From: Odontocerum albicorne
Taxonomy: Eukaryota; Arthropoda; Insecta; Trichoptera; Odontoceridae
Direction: 5' to 3'
Length of the DNA stretch: 64,000 bases
Assembly: GCA_949825065.1 (NCBI GenBank)
Contig: OX463846.1
Span: forward strand, 16,898,205-16,962,204
Part shown: positions 43,060 to 54,654 of the stretch, piece by piece
Position numbering within the stretch: the first letter of the stretch is position 1
Layout of the letters: every line of letters begins with the position of its first letter
The notes under the pieces: model-generated
Seen by the model: only the letters and a program-made list of their open reading frames with translations
What the model was told of the DNA's origin: nothing
Databases searched by the model: none
Made by a program: the position numbers and the translations under genes

Positions 43060-43135
43060 TTCTGATTATTTGGAAGAGTTTACCACATGGCAACAAACTT
43101 CCCAGGTTATAATGTGTGGCACAAAAGTGTAATCC
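43060..43135 (+). mobile_element. SINE-A tail fragment
   Basis: TCTGATTATTTGGAAGAGTT, TACCACATGGCAACAAAC, TTCCCAGGTTATAATG, then CAAAAGTGTAAT. The head is not visible. Confidence 0.75.
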
Positions 43136-43139
43136 AATG

Positions 43140-44912
43140 CTTTCTAGACAATCGGTTTTGTTTAAATTTAGAAACGATTTCATTTATTTTTAAAAGATTT
43201 TATTTCTAATTCAATCTGAACTCCCCTGTGATGTTCAATACGATGGGTGTCTTATGCCTTCTACCTTCATGACGTTAGATAACACACAGGTCGACTTTAT
43301 GGTCGCTTTCCTGCCAGCGCATTGGGCCGCTCTTCCCAATTAGTAACTCCGACGCTAGCGTATCTTCTACAAGATCATCGTAGTCTAGGGTGTCCTGGCG
43401 CTATTTTTTCTTTAGGAACTTCTTGGCTTTTATACTTTCTATACTTCCCGTACTAGCTATGTTTCCAGCCCAATTTAATCAACTTAATATAGGTACATCC
43501 ATGAAATTAAGCAATTTGTATAGAATTTAAAGTTCCTTATTTTCGTGAATCGGCCTTCTGGCGATTTCGCCATTTCCTAAACTTGTCTCATGTACGAGAA
43601 TTTTGTATTTGATTCCCGATTGTGGCCGTAACAGTCTGAATCTTTTATTTTTCAAATGGCAGCATTTTTACACTGGTGTGATGTCTATGAAGAAAAAACA
43701 ACATTTAATGAATAAAACCTTGCCAGTTGTTACTTTATTAAAATTGTGAAATTTTAGGTAATATAATAAATAAAAAAAAAGCATATTTTCTTACACAAAT
43801 TTTCGTTGTAAAATATATTTTCACCTCGTGTTTTTTAATAATCCATTTAAAAAACAACGTCTTTTTGAAAACTTCCCTCAATGTCGTGGTTTTTACAGAG
43901 ATAAATTACTAAACAACAAAGACTAAGTAAGTGAAAATAACACCTCGTCTAAAAAATTAGGTACAAGCCGTTTCTTCCGAAATATTGTCAAAATGTTTTC
44001 ATGATTTACGCGACTAACTTCTTTCCCTTTGTCGCAAATCTTTAAAAATATTAAATTATCTCGGACGGTTGACTTAACCGAGATTCATATTTTTATAATT
44101 ATAATTATTACAGTCTTTGCAAATTGATGTAAATGTTTACAAACGAGACGGGAAGGAGCTAGAATTGCGTGATAAATACATTGAATTCTTTTTTTTTTTT
44201 TTCTTTTAAATTATAGTTTATTTTTCTCTGCAGAGTTCGTTTTTCAACAGAAATCATTTGTCGCACAATAAATTAATTTTCTTATTCAAAATGTCATTGA
44301 AGAAAATCTTTTGGTTAGTTTAGAAAAAAAAGTTTATTAAGACTGAAGTAAAATCAAAACAGAGGCGATTCTACAGAGGGCAAAAAATTGCAGATTTTTA
44401 TTGTTTTATGAGGGATAATTCTATACATAGAGAAATTAAATTACAGTTGGTTGATATTAACACAAAATGACCGAAATAGTTTCAAAGCAATCCATGGATA
44501 TTGTCATCATTTATTTCAAAGTCGCTGTTGGGATTTACTCAACGGCCCCGAAACCTAGGGGAAACCCTAAGGACGGTATGTCCTTGGGTCTTATTTGCCT
44601 TTTACAGATTACCTAACAAGTTTACAGGTCAAATTCTACTTGCTCCACGACCCCACGGGGAGCTCCATTTTTAATGAACGACTATCACAAATTGAAAAGT
44701 TTCGTAATGTAAAAAACATATTTAAATAAAATATATTTAAACCTATCTTTATCAAAAAAATCGTTCAACACCTTAATTTAATTATATGACATAATATGAT
44801 ACAAAAATCTATAACAAAAAACTAGGTGAAAAGTTCGCATGGAAAAAAGAGATAAATTTTATATGTTACAAAAAATTTATTTAATTTTCATTTCATTGCT
44901 ACATAAAAATCA
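43140..44912. other. Unassigned stretch
   Basis: Mixed-composition patches at 43230-43440 and 44520-44670 show no recognisable motif or partner. TACGAG occurs at 43603 but not the full octamer. Confidence 0.4.
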
Positions 44913-44916
44913 GTAA

Positions 44917-45047
44917 AAAGTCTCTCACATGTCACAAAAAGTCTATCATATGTCACAAAAAGTCTATCACACGTCACAAAAAGTCTATCACATGTCACAA
45001 AAAGTCTATCATATGTCACAAAAATCTATCACATGTCACAAAAAGGG
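44917..45047. repeat. 21-bp tandem repeat, about 6 copies
   Basis: Unit GTCACAAAAAGTCTATCACAT with C/T changes; one unit lacks a G. The ORF 44929-45141 (MSQKVYH repeats) is a by-product: 21 is divisible by three, so any frame through it stays open. Confidence 0.95.
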
Positions 45048-45420
45048 TTTGTTTTGTAATTTAATTAGCATAATTTTAAGGATTAACTTTATTTTTAAAT
45101 TGTCTCCTAGTTATCATTTCCAGTCAACATGCTTGTTGTAAAGGTGGGATATAATATGATACTATCGAAATAAATTTTTAACCAAAGCAGCGAGAAAAAT
45201 TAAGATTAAAAAATAACTAATTAAATAGTGTTGATGCACTTTGAGAAATATTTGTGAAGATCTTAACATCCACAGGTTATTCCGTTGAATCGCAGAATTC
45301 TTAATGGTTATGTATTGTGTACATATATAAGTGTAGTTATTTTTAGTTTGCGATACGAAGCTTTTTCATATTATTTGTCCTTTAAATTTAAAAAAATGTA
45401 TATTTTATGAATTTCTCAAG
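45048..45420. other. Unassigned AT-rich stretch
   Basis: Nothing recognised. Confidence 0.4.
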
Positions 45421-45678
45421 TTTAGTTTTTTTAATATTATTTTAAGTAACTAGCACATGTGATATGCTTAGAACGGGAATTCCTAGCTACTCAGCCAACA
45501 CGTGTATAGTTTTTTTAATATTATTTTAAGTAACTAGCACATGTGATATGCTTAGAACGGGAATTCCTAGCTACTCAGCCAACACGTGTATAGTTTTTTT
45601 AATATTATTTTAAGTAACTAGCACATGTGATATGCTTAGAACGGGAATTCCTAGGTACTCAGCCAACACGTGTATAGT
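45421..45678. repeat. 84-bp tandem repeat, 3 near-identical copies
   Basis: TAGTTTTTTTAATATT recurs at 45423, 45507 and 45591; unit also holds AACTAGCACATGTGATATGC, GAACGGGAATTCCTAG and CAGCCAACACGTGTA. The copies differ by about one base (CTAGCTAC versus CTAGGTAC), so amplification is recent. Confidence 0.97.
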
Positions 45679-45679
45679 T

Positions 45680-46865
45680 TCTAAATAAACATTTAACATG
45701 ATGGGAGAAGAGGAATACATTTTAATTTAATATTAAAATATATATCTTAAAACTGTAATTTTCGTTATTCTTATAATGAAAAATAAAATGAATAAGTTAT
45801 CAAATATAAAAATGAATAGGTATGAAGCATAAATACCTCTGACTTTTTGTGATAAATAATTATATTTGTTTAAACAAAAAAAAAATAACGAATATAAACC
45901 TCAACAGCCACATTATCTAGCCATTATAGAAAGGTCAAAACTCCAGAAAGATTTGTCAGCACATGACACCTTAGCTACACACTTCACCATAAAAATACCT
46001 TTCTCTACCCAAAATGTTTAGTGAATTATGATCATTTTCCGCAAAACGGTTTCCATCTTTTTTCTGCACATCTTTACAAGATGTATAACCACCTAATAAA
46101 TATTATAAAAGGAAAACGTTTCGATAAGGCACGTCTCTGCAATTTATCTTATGGGTGCCTTATGTCCTTTGGAAATGGTCTTGTAGAGAATATTGGCCGC
46201 ACCTATCTGAATTTCTGATGGACGCTCCTCTTTACGGATGCTGTTGGTCTGAATCGATCTTGTCTGTAAATAAGAAAGTCTCTCGAAACCAAAATGCACA
46301 ACATCCAAAATATTTTAAACCCCTATTTTCTAATACGATAAATTTAATAATTGTTTAACTTTGATACATTTAAAATCTCCGCTGTATAGCCTCCACTTAA
46401 TAGTTCACTAATCAAACTGAGACGATCTCTGTGTTATTCCTCGTCATTACTTTTGTAAGTATTTCCCCAATTAACTAAGTCTTTCAAACTAATAAGCGCA
46501 TAAATATGTTATCTTCGAAGGAAGGTCAACGATTGACGGCATTTTAATTCCTTATACCAATACTTTTCCTTCGGCCGTTTGAAGTACCGTTTTGTTTAAG
46601 TTTTCAGTCTATATAGTCAACTAATCATAACCATCATTACTGTCTTCATTTCCATTTGGGTCACGTTTGCGTCATTGCCTACGCAGATCTCTGTTTATCT
46701 CTATCTCTGGACATTTCTTCCACCTCTACTATGTCAAATCATATCTATCTTTACACAATATTCATATTGTTATTGATCTCGTTTTATATTTCATAATGAT
46801 AACTCATTATGCCCTATGATACTCTGCAAACTAAGTCTAAATTTCCTAAGAAATATTTTTCTCCT
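45680..46865. other. Unassigned AT-rich stretch
   Basis: Nothing recognised. ORFs 46021-46358 show no domain. Confidence 0.4.
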
Positions 46866-46869
46866 GGTA

Positions 46870-47640
46870 CAGGACTACTGTCGAAACCGCACAATGACAG
46901 TTGACTGTAGAAAGGAGCTTTTCTACAGGGCCTTTAATATTGGTTGCCAAAAGTGTACAATTTTGGATCCCCTTCTGTAGACCATCCTCATGCATGATCT
47001 CCTAAAACTTTCATTTCCCGAAGCTTGTATCATTCATACCGATGCTGACGATGCTCTAATATTACGAAGAGTAAATACAAAGAGGAAACAAGCTTAGCTC
47101 ACCATAAACAAGTGGTGTTTTGATGAAGGGTTTCTGACGCGTTCTCTCACAATCCCTATTTCAGGAGCATAGCATTCTCGTCTTACCCGAAATAGTGAAT
47201 CTTGGTTTGACCATTAATGCCGTACTTATGGTGGCGCTACACATCAAATCGTCAATGCAAAGCGTGATGTAAGTGATTCACAAAGTTGCATGCTTGGTCT
47301 AAGTCCAATAGGGCTTATATTTTCAGACAGGACAATTAACTATTGGGCTGTTTTTCAGTGAACTGCGTGCTTTGCAGTGAGGTGTAAGGTCCACAGAAGC
47401 TATGATGATTACTGAGTGAACAGAGGTGGATGTTTCTGGAAATCTTTAAGGCATACAGGACACACTCGGTGGATGCACTCCCGGTCGTAACGGGGCTATT
47501 CCTGTTAGATCAGGAGGTTCAACGGCATGCTGCCATCGCGCAAACAACCGACTTCAACTCAATAATTGTAACATGGTAGTCGCGTTGAATTTCATCCTCA
47601 AAGGTATGACATATTTATAAACTATTTTCATGCATCAGGG
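46870..47640 (+). pseudogene. R1-clade-like LINE reverse transcriptase relic
   Basis: The plus strand at about 46950-47060 reads GCQKCTILDPLL, stop, TILMHDLLKLSFPEACIIHT, DADDALIL. This follows the R1-type pattern GCPQGSVLGP--WNI--DDLL, FPEG--I-AYADDALI. Downstream comes a thumb-like region with many stops. At about 47455-47560 TRWMHSRS in one frame and VDALPVVTGLFLLDQEVQRH in another resemble the R1 end segment AL-VLAG-LPLDLEV. The Tyr of the YADD motif reads Asp here. It has many stops and shifts and is old. Confidence 0.7.
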
Positions 47641-47683
47641 AGCACTAAACTGTCCTTGAGTTGTTCCTAACTATTGGACCTTC

Positions 47684-47947
47684 CTATCGCTCACGGGCCA
47701 TGGACGTTTCATCAACAATGTTTTTCAGTATTTTTTTATTTTCCAATTCATTATCTTTATTCGTGGTAACTGATCTTCTATCGGTGCCACACTCCGGTGT
47801 GGCGCTGGCATAGGAGGGGCTTCTCTCTGGAGACAGCTCTTTCATCAAAGTATGAATATTTCTAATTTGTTTACGAGTGTACGATTGCTCTATAACGGAA
47901 ACTAATTCATCTCTAGAGTCAGTGGGAATAAAGGAGGGACAAATCAA
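47684..47947 (-). CDS. Unrecognised 87-codon ORF, possibly a LINE ORF1 piece
   Basis: Encodes a charged, polar peptide with TDSRDELVSVIEQSYTRKQI, HTLMKELSPERSPSYASATP, ECGTDRRSVTTNKDNELENK. Its composition is like the N-terminal part of a LINE ORF1 or a coiled region, and unlike the hydrophobic chance ORFs nearby. It directly follows an R1-like relic but on the opposite strand. No family recognised; it could also be a host exon or chance. Confidence 0.3.
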   Translation of the reverse strand: MICPSFIPTDSRDELVSVIEQSYTRKQIRNIHTLMKELSPERSPSYASATPECGTDRRSVTTNKDNELENKKILKNIVDETSMARER

Positions 47948-48114
47948 CCACTCCGGCGACCTACAGATCTTTTTATTTTGGGCTAGCCTTGAAGTTTGTA
48001 TAAGGACTTATTATTTGGCATCACTTTGACAAAAACCATTATTTAATACTTTTGTTAAAAACTTGGCAACTTGTGTAAAATGTGAAAAATTGTTAACAGT
48101 ACAATCTTACAGAC

Positions 48115-48282
48115 TCATTGTTATTATGCAATATCTTCCAACCAAAAAAGTGTAAAGTAAGCCTTAAATAAAAACCAGACTGGAACATTTTTTTTAAATC
48201 TGGGCACTAACGAAAATCGAACCCGCAACCCTTAGGCTGGAAGCCAGGCATTTTCGTGACTAGGCCTCGGAGATGTCATGTG
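48115..48282 (-). mobile_element. SINE-A copy, 3' end eroded
   Basis: Minus strand head CCGAGGCCTAGTCACGAAAAT and GGGTTGCGGGTTCGATTTTCG, then CCAGTCTGGTTTTTATTTAA, then TTGGTTGGAAGATATTGCAT. The last 40 bases of the tail are lost. Confidence 0.85.
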
Positions 48283-48284
48283 TA

Positions 48285-49830
48285 TGAATTATCATGAGAA
48301 TGGATAAGTGGGCGTGAGTTAAAGAAAAAATTATTTCTATAAAATATGAAAATGAGTTCACTTTTCAAGGGCACATTTTTAGTATGGAAAGAATTTTTTG
48401 ATTTGATTTCATTATTTCATAATACAAATGGAATAAAAGCTTTAGAAATAAAATTAAATAGTTGTTTAAAGTCAGTCCTAATCGATCTCCTTAAACAAAT
48501 ATTTTTTATGTTAACAAAATCGTAAATTATATGTATAAAATAGAGATGGTAAGTTTTGACTCCAAAGGATTCAAGTAATGGAAGCAAAAAAAGGCGACAG
48601 TCAGCTTGGAAAAGATCGCCCCAACGTTTCCATTGGCATTTATTTAACTAATGTTACGAGGCTTCCTTATTGCTTTGCTGTTTTATTAATATACGAGATA
48701 CATGTTTTACAGTTGCTGTGTATTTTGCTGTTAAGTGCCAATAAAATATAAACAATCGTAAATAATATAACAGCTATCGATAAATAAGAAAACTTTTACT
48801 TTTTTTTATTATTTATTTATTATTTATTCAAGACACATGACAAGAAATATACATAATTCGCGAAAAAACAACAGGTTATTTAATTTGGACATACAATTTT
48901 AATGGAGCTGGGTTTGTTGCCTTTCATTTGTCGTATCCCCAGTAAACTAAGCTTTTGCCTGTATCTCACTGAGGATAATATTATTATACTTTTTATTATC
49001 AACGGTCACCGTTCAGTATATCAAATACCGTTGCAAAAGGTCATAAATATTTTAAATTGTTTAAATAACTGTACAATGGATTTTTCAAAGATTCGAGACT
49101 TTTGAACATAAGGAAAATATACATATTAAAAATAATGATCATGATTTACAAAGATAATAAATCTCAAAAGATATTCATAGAAAAATCTATTATTCAATTT
49201 GCCTAATGCAATTAAGCCGAAAATGAAACAAAACATTATGTGATGGTGAGGGAAAACGAAACAAAACATATATACACGAGCTACTTTGTAACCGTATTTC
49301 AATTTTGAAATATTTGCTATCAAGCGAAACGAATCGGCAATTGAAAGGTATTAAGTTGTTTATTTTCTGAACTTAACATTTGTTTTCTACTTGACAAAAT
49401 AAATGTACTGTCATTCGAGTTCCATTTACGCGCGCTCAGAAAAATATGGTCATGATTCAGTGAAATATTGGGCAATTTGAGAATGTTTTAAAGTGATAAA
49501 ATGCAAAAAAAAAAAAACGATTATTCTTAAAATATTAAATACTGTAAGTTAATAATATTCGGTGTGACTGTTAACTTAAACGTTAAAATGCCTGGAAGAT
49601 AGAGATTGACAGAACGTGATGCTGCTAAGTGAAGAAAAACAGAACAATAACGGCAACTGTGACAAACTGTAAACGCTAAACAAAGACAATATCTTATTGA
49701 GGATCGGAGATCACCGATTTCCAACGAAGGTGGGCTAAACCAAAATAAGAGACACCAGCAGACTAAGGCAAATAATATGGCGGTTGGTAATATGCAGCAA
49801 TGGCAGAGCAGACATAGTATTGTAACAATT
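48285..49830. other. Unassigned AT-rich stretch
   Basis: Nothing recognised. The ORF 49527-49835 (-) shows no domain. Confidence 0.4.
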
Positions 49831-49834
49831 AACA

Positions 49835-50150
49835 AATATTTAGTAACTGTTTTTGCACATCTTATGAAATTTTCAGTTAGTATATTAATAATACTATAGT
49901 AGAAAAAAATAAAACTAACACATATGTTAAAAGATGAATATTTCGTTTAGATAAATGCATCATATTTTTAGCCCCTAGGATATACTCGTATATCACTGGC
50001 GAGCAAAATTTAAGTGATTAACTATTTTTAACGAGTATGAATGTTGCAATATCTAAAATAATATTGATAGAAAAGTATTAATTAAAGGAAAAGTAAATGC
50101 AATATATGAGAGACCAGTGAAAGATTGAAGCAAATTGAAGAATTCTAATA
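49835..50150 (+). repeat. Left part of 2 kb duplicated block (copy 2)
   Basis: Partner of 3666-4040. The octamer TACTCGTA at 49983-49990 has no counterpart in copy 1, but alignment here is too poor to prove a gain. Confidence 0.6.
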
Positions 50151-50467
50151 CATGGTTTGTATTGTATTTTCTCATATTAAGTTACTGGACCTCGTAGAAG
50201 ATTATATGCTCACCATTCCAACATATCAAGCTGCTCACCCGTGTCAATCATGCGATCTTCTGTGATATAACAGCCTGATTCTAGACACGCACTCCCTCCC
50301 GCAGACGTCACAAATAAGTGAATCCCTCTGAGCCGTCAAGTCACGCTGATCATGTTCGTAGCTTGGCGTATGTTTCTTATACATCGAGTACATTTAGTTC
50401 TAGTGAGTAGGTACATTTAGTTCTACAACAGATAGCTATCCACCCCCCTGATTTAAAGCCACCTGCT
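50151..50467. other. Sequence in place of the mariner fragment of copy 1
   Basis: Mixed-composition spacer between the two aligned parts of the duplicated block. Nothing recognised; it does not match 4041-4430. Confidence 0.4.
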
Positions 50468-50647
50468 CAAAGTCAGTGACTCCCTCAAACTGTCTTTATA
50501 ATATTTTAACTCCGCCTCCGTATTAGATGAATGCCCTTTATCGAATGACGAAGCCGGTCCTAAGCCCGGATAAAGGAGGAGGGACTCTTTTCCTAATGTC
50601 CTTCCCCTCTCTGTAAATTTGCCAACCTCTTTGTAAATTTAAAACCC

Positions 50648-50850
50648 AACATGCCGGTGTGCTCCGATAGTCTTACCTCGGTGTGCCACCGGATTCAGTG
50701 CAGCGGTGATGCAGGTGAGTTTGCTGGTGTGCAACGGCTCACTCATCTAAAACAAACTCCATGGCACGGCTTCGCTTTCCAACAGTATGACGTTGGAGTG
50801 ACGAGGGGATCCTCGACTGCGAGGCTCAGCAACGACGACGAGTTTATAGC
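50648..50850 (+). repeat. Dispersed repeat D
   Basis: ATGCCGGTGTGCTCCGATAG, GTGTGCCACCGGATTCAGTG, CAGCGGTGATGCAGGTGAG, AACTCCATGGCACGGCTTCG, CTCGACTGCGAGGCTCAGC. Least eroded of the three copies. Absent from copy 1 of the block. Confidence 0.85.
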
Positions 50851-51584
50851 GCTTCCTATGTTCACCGACTCTTTGCTTGCATATTACTTTCCCGTATCCA
50901 GTTCATCCAGGATATTGTCAAGGGTCATGAATTCATAGCGAGAAATCTTATTGCTTCGTGGTATGTTTCAGGAAGTTCCATCAATATTTACATATTGAAT
51001 TCCTACAAATGCAAAACACGAGGATATTGAAATTTCATGCTACGCATAAAATATCTAAACTGTCCTATTTTTAATACCAAACCAATTTGTAAATTATCTT
51101 GTACGACTGTAGTACTCGTACTTACAAGATACTAAAAATCTTACACTGAACAACACTATGAACTAGATCAACTTTCATCATTGTTATGTTGGATGGTTGG
51201 TTAACATAAGTTACGTGAAGAAATGGCGCATCTTAAATCAGCCCCATTTTCAGTACGTTTTTTTTTAATATTTTAACAATTATATTGCATTTTGACTGTG
51301 AAATTGTTATAAAAACTAACAGCTTTAAATGCTAATATATCGAAATTTATAAGGAAATGCGCGATCATTGTTAGGTGATAATCGTGAAACCTATCTACCT
51401 ACGAACATACAATAATCTGGTTAGAATAAAAAGTTATTATGTTGTAGAAATTGTGTTCCTACATACAAAAATATATGAAACGATGATGTACTAACATAAA
51501 AAGACACACACAGTGGACTAAAATGTATATCCAAATATCTTTAAAATCCTTGTCTACATTCATTAATCCTACATACACCATTAG

Positions 51585-51785
51585 GACGACCGGTCTAGTT
51601 CATAAGACACCAGTTTCTCAGCCCAGTTGTTCAATTAGCATCGGTACCCGATTTAAAAAAAGGCTCCCACTCTGGTTTTCTTTGAAGGCCTCTTTAATAT
51701 ACTCGTATTTCCAATTTGTTGGATGAAATTACCGCATGGCAAAAAACCCACCAGGTTATACTGTTTGCAATAAAATAATCATTCA
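51585..51785 (+). mobile_element. SINE-A copy (in duplicated block)
   Basis: Counterpart of 5200-5408 with head TCTAGTTCATAAGACACCAG and tail CCGCATGGCAAAAAACCCAC, CAGGTTATACTGTTTGCAAT. It holds the octamer at 51700-51707 that copy 1 lacks. Confidence 0.85.
51700..51707. other. TACTCGTA octamer, candidate excision footprint
   Basis: Copy 2 reads CTTTAATA-TACTCGTA-TTTCC; copy 1 (near 5318) reads CTTTAACATCTTTCC. Removing six bases from copy 2 gives CTTTAATATATTTCC, the same length with two differences. The gain is exactly six bases. Confidence 0.7.
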
Positions 51786-51889
51786 ACCAAATTTTTTATC
51801 TCATTTCATAACTTTTACCTTTATCCAAAGACTATTTCTATGATCAGGCAATACAAGTCTGTTAAATATATTTTGAGTCATTAGTTAAA

Positions 51890-52015
51890 ATTCATTAATT
51901 CTCCTATGCACATTCGCTTTGATGTTGAAGAGCGTGACCGGGATACAATATTAGGAGACAATATTGATAATGTTGTTAATCTAGCTTTCAGATTTTCAAT
52001 CACTGGAGCAGGCAC
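51890..52015 (-). mobile_element. SINE-C tail fragment (in duplicated block)
   Basis: Counterpart of 5545-5660 with CTTTGATGTTGAAGAGCGTG, ACCGGGATACAATATTAGG, CACTGGAGCAGGCAC on the plus strand. Confidence 0.7.
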
Positions 52016-52029
52016 ATAGCTTGCTATTC

Positions 52030-52920
52030 ATCATTCTAGTAACGTGTTGGTAATACTAACCTTCTCCCAGAGGTATCAATAATCTCGTTTGCGAACTTTA
52101 AACCAGATGAGAACTCATATATTTTTTATTTATTGTATATATTTGCCACCATCAGGAATCAAACAAGTGGAAGATTAGCTTATTGTAATAATACCACTTA
52201 CTCATAAAGCGTTATAAATTAAGATTCTTGAAACACTTGTTATATAATTTTACTTTTTTTACGAAATCTATAGATTAAATAAATAAAAATAAAGTAATGT
52301 TATTTCATGTCAAGTGTTATTGTATATTGTTTTTTCTCTGATGTTTTAAAATATTGATTGTCATAATACAAGAAATTCAAATATTCATTCGAATTATTTT
52401 TGAATTCAGTAATATTTGATGTTAAAATAATACTACAAATGGCATTAAAAAGCATTTTCAATAAAATGCCATTTCCCGAAATATTCACACCAATCTCTTG
52501 CGTCAGCATTTTATTTCTTTCCCTGTCTCTCGTTCTCGTTTTATCATCCATTCTCTTCATCCCCTTCACTGGTCCAGGGGTGAAGTTGGTTTTTATTTGA
52601 ATCCCAACACGTTTCGGGGTTCAACTTCGCAGCTACGCGTGATCCGAATGCCATTACTAGTGTGAACTTTTCACATTTCGGATGCGAAACTTTCCTACAG
52701 ATATGTGAATTTGGATTGAACATATGAGTACATTCATATGGGTACGACGAAATGCGAATGCCATGGGAAAAATGTTTTTCAAATTTAAAATATTAGCTGT
52801 CGGCGGTCTTGGTCTAAGGTTTAGCATTCACGCAAAACAAGCGGACATCCCAGATGCGATTCTTGACGGATACACTTCCGGATCATTTTACACCTGCATT
52901 TATGTTTTTTTATTGCCTAT
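52030..52920. other. Unassigned stretch
   Basis: A CpG-containing patch at 52560-52700 (CACGTTTCGGGGTTC, GCTACGCGTGATCCGAATGCC) has no partner. Nothing else recognised. Confidence 0.4.
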
Positions 52921-52924
52921 ATGC

Positions 52925-53215
52925 TGCTTGTAATAAATTCTTATAGCGATGCTAAGCAACGCAAAAATAGCTCTATGTAAAAAAACAGGTCTATCGGAAG
53001 TTTGCCGCAGATTAAGCCTACCGATCGGCATGGAACTTTGATCTCCTTGCCATTGAAACTTGGCAAACTGCTGAAGTGCAACATATTATATACAATAATC
53101 CAATACATGCACAGACGTCTTCTATTTGGAGGATGGCTTATAATTGATAATCGTACTCGACTACGAGGGAATGCCGATCTATCTATTGGTTGGGTTTTTT
53201 TTAAATCTGAATTAG
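52925..53215 (+). mobile_element. SINE-B tail copy
   Basis: TGATCTCCTTGCCATTGAAAC, GCTGAAGTGCAACATATTA, GTCTTCTATTTGGAGGATGG, ATCGTACTCGACTACGAGGG, GATCTATCTATTGG follow the SINE-B order. Upstream AGCTCTATGTAAAAAAACAG resembles the 62690 region. The tRNA head is not preserved. Confidence 0.8.
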
Positions 53216-53219
53216 GCCA

Positions 53220-53515
53220 TTATACTCGCCTGCAAAATATATTAATTAACTAGAATGTATTAAAATATTGGAAACACTGTATATGGTCACAATTTTACTG
53301 ATAAAAATTCATTAATTAATATACCATATAGTTTTTCTGATGATGGCACAAAAAAAATTCAATTTTGATACAAAACATAAAGGGAAAATTTAAATCGTAA
53401 AATAATTAATATAAAAAAAATCTGAACGAAAACATCAACAATCGTCCTAAAATAACCCTAAATACTGCACTAATGTATTCCATAGTGTCATATTGCGGCG
53501 GTTCTATACCATATA
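53220..53515. other. Unassigned AT-rich stretch
   Basis: Nothing recognised. Confidence 0.4.
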
Positions 53516-53517
53516 AT

Positions 53518-53580
53518 AACATCTAATCAGAGAAATAATAATATACATATAGTATATTATTATTTCTCTTATTAGATGTT
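53518..53580. repeat. Palindrome, 28-bp arms, 7-nt loop
   Basis: 53518-53545 pairs with 53553-53580 with one mismatch (C/A); loop CATATAG. AT-rich, so less striking than the others. Confidence 0.93.
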
Positions 53581-53584
53581 TTGT

Positions 53585-54650
53585 TTTCCCTTCACTGCAA
53601 TTGATTACGTGTGTTTAACTGTAACAAAAGGGAGCAAATCATTACGCACGTTCCAAAATACTACCAAAAGAAAAAACCATAACAACACTAAAACAGAATG
53701 ACCAAATTACACAAGTAATCCAGTGAATAATTGATTTTTACCAACAGTCATCATTAATTATGCCAACATATTATTAATTACACTCCTTCCAACATCTTCC
53801 ATGTCTTGATTTTGCCAGCGAATTCATTTGAGTGAACTATGGCTTTCAATTGATCTTCCTTATATATTTTGGACATCAAGTAAACATGGAATCTTTGAGC
53901 AAAGATTTAATGTTCAATAGCCACTTATCAGCGTTTTATTGATCCATATTGATAAATAATAATATTGATTTTGTGAATAAAAAATAAAACAATTTCATTT
54001 CGATTAAATTATTATATTTACGGTAAAAAACAATTCAGACTTCTAATCTCCGAGATTACCTTTGCGACTTTCACCTCATTTCACTACTTTATTTTTGTCC
54101 GTAAAACTGCAGTAAAAATGAACAATATGTATTATCTAGTGAGGTGTTTATTTATATGTTTTTCGTAGTTAAATTTGAATGATCTGTTTTTTTATGTCGT
54201 TTTATATATTTGACTCAGAACATTGGCCCTGAGATATAATTTCAAAATAGCCTTTTGACTTGCTCACTTTCTGGTCCTTCAATTTAAATTTTATAAAATG
54301 CACACAACAATGGACAGTAGATTTAAAAAATATATGAAGATTTAAAATTCTATCATATTTGAGAAAATCAAGCAACATTATAAAAATGAAAGCCACAATT
54401 TCAGATATATGTATTTTTTCATACACTTCGCTCCATCTGCTATCTGGTTTTTATTTTGAATATATATCAAAACAGTATTTTTCTTGGTAATTAATTGTTC
54501 CACTACTCTTACAAGAATAGAAATATGACAACACCAACAAAATACACATTCTAACATGGAAAAATAGTCACTTATTGAGTAGAATAATGGTTTAGTTTAG
54601 TCCAGTTCGATCCAACCACGCTGATATGTGGAATAAAATATTATATATCC
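53585..54650. other. Unassigned AT-rich stretch
   Basis: Nothing recognised. Confidence 0.4.
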
Positions 54651-54654
54651 TCAT

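Larger units (their letters stand above)
50468..52022 (+). repeat. Main part of 2 kb duplicated block (copy 2)
   Basis: Starts with AAAGTCAGTGACTCCCTCAAACTGTCTT as in 4430 (cited: AGTCAGTGACTCCCTC), is interrupted at 50500-50860 by sequence that includes repeat D, and resumes with TTTGCTTGCATATTACTTTC through to GGAGCAGGCACATAGCTTG. After that the two loci diverge abruptly. Confidence 0.85.

Noticed and set aside
44929..45141. Repeat protein MSQKVYH
   Set aside because: A 21-bp minisatellite keeps any frame open; no start context and it ends soon after the array.
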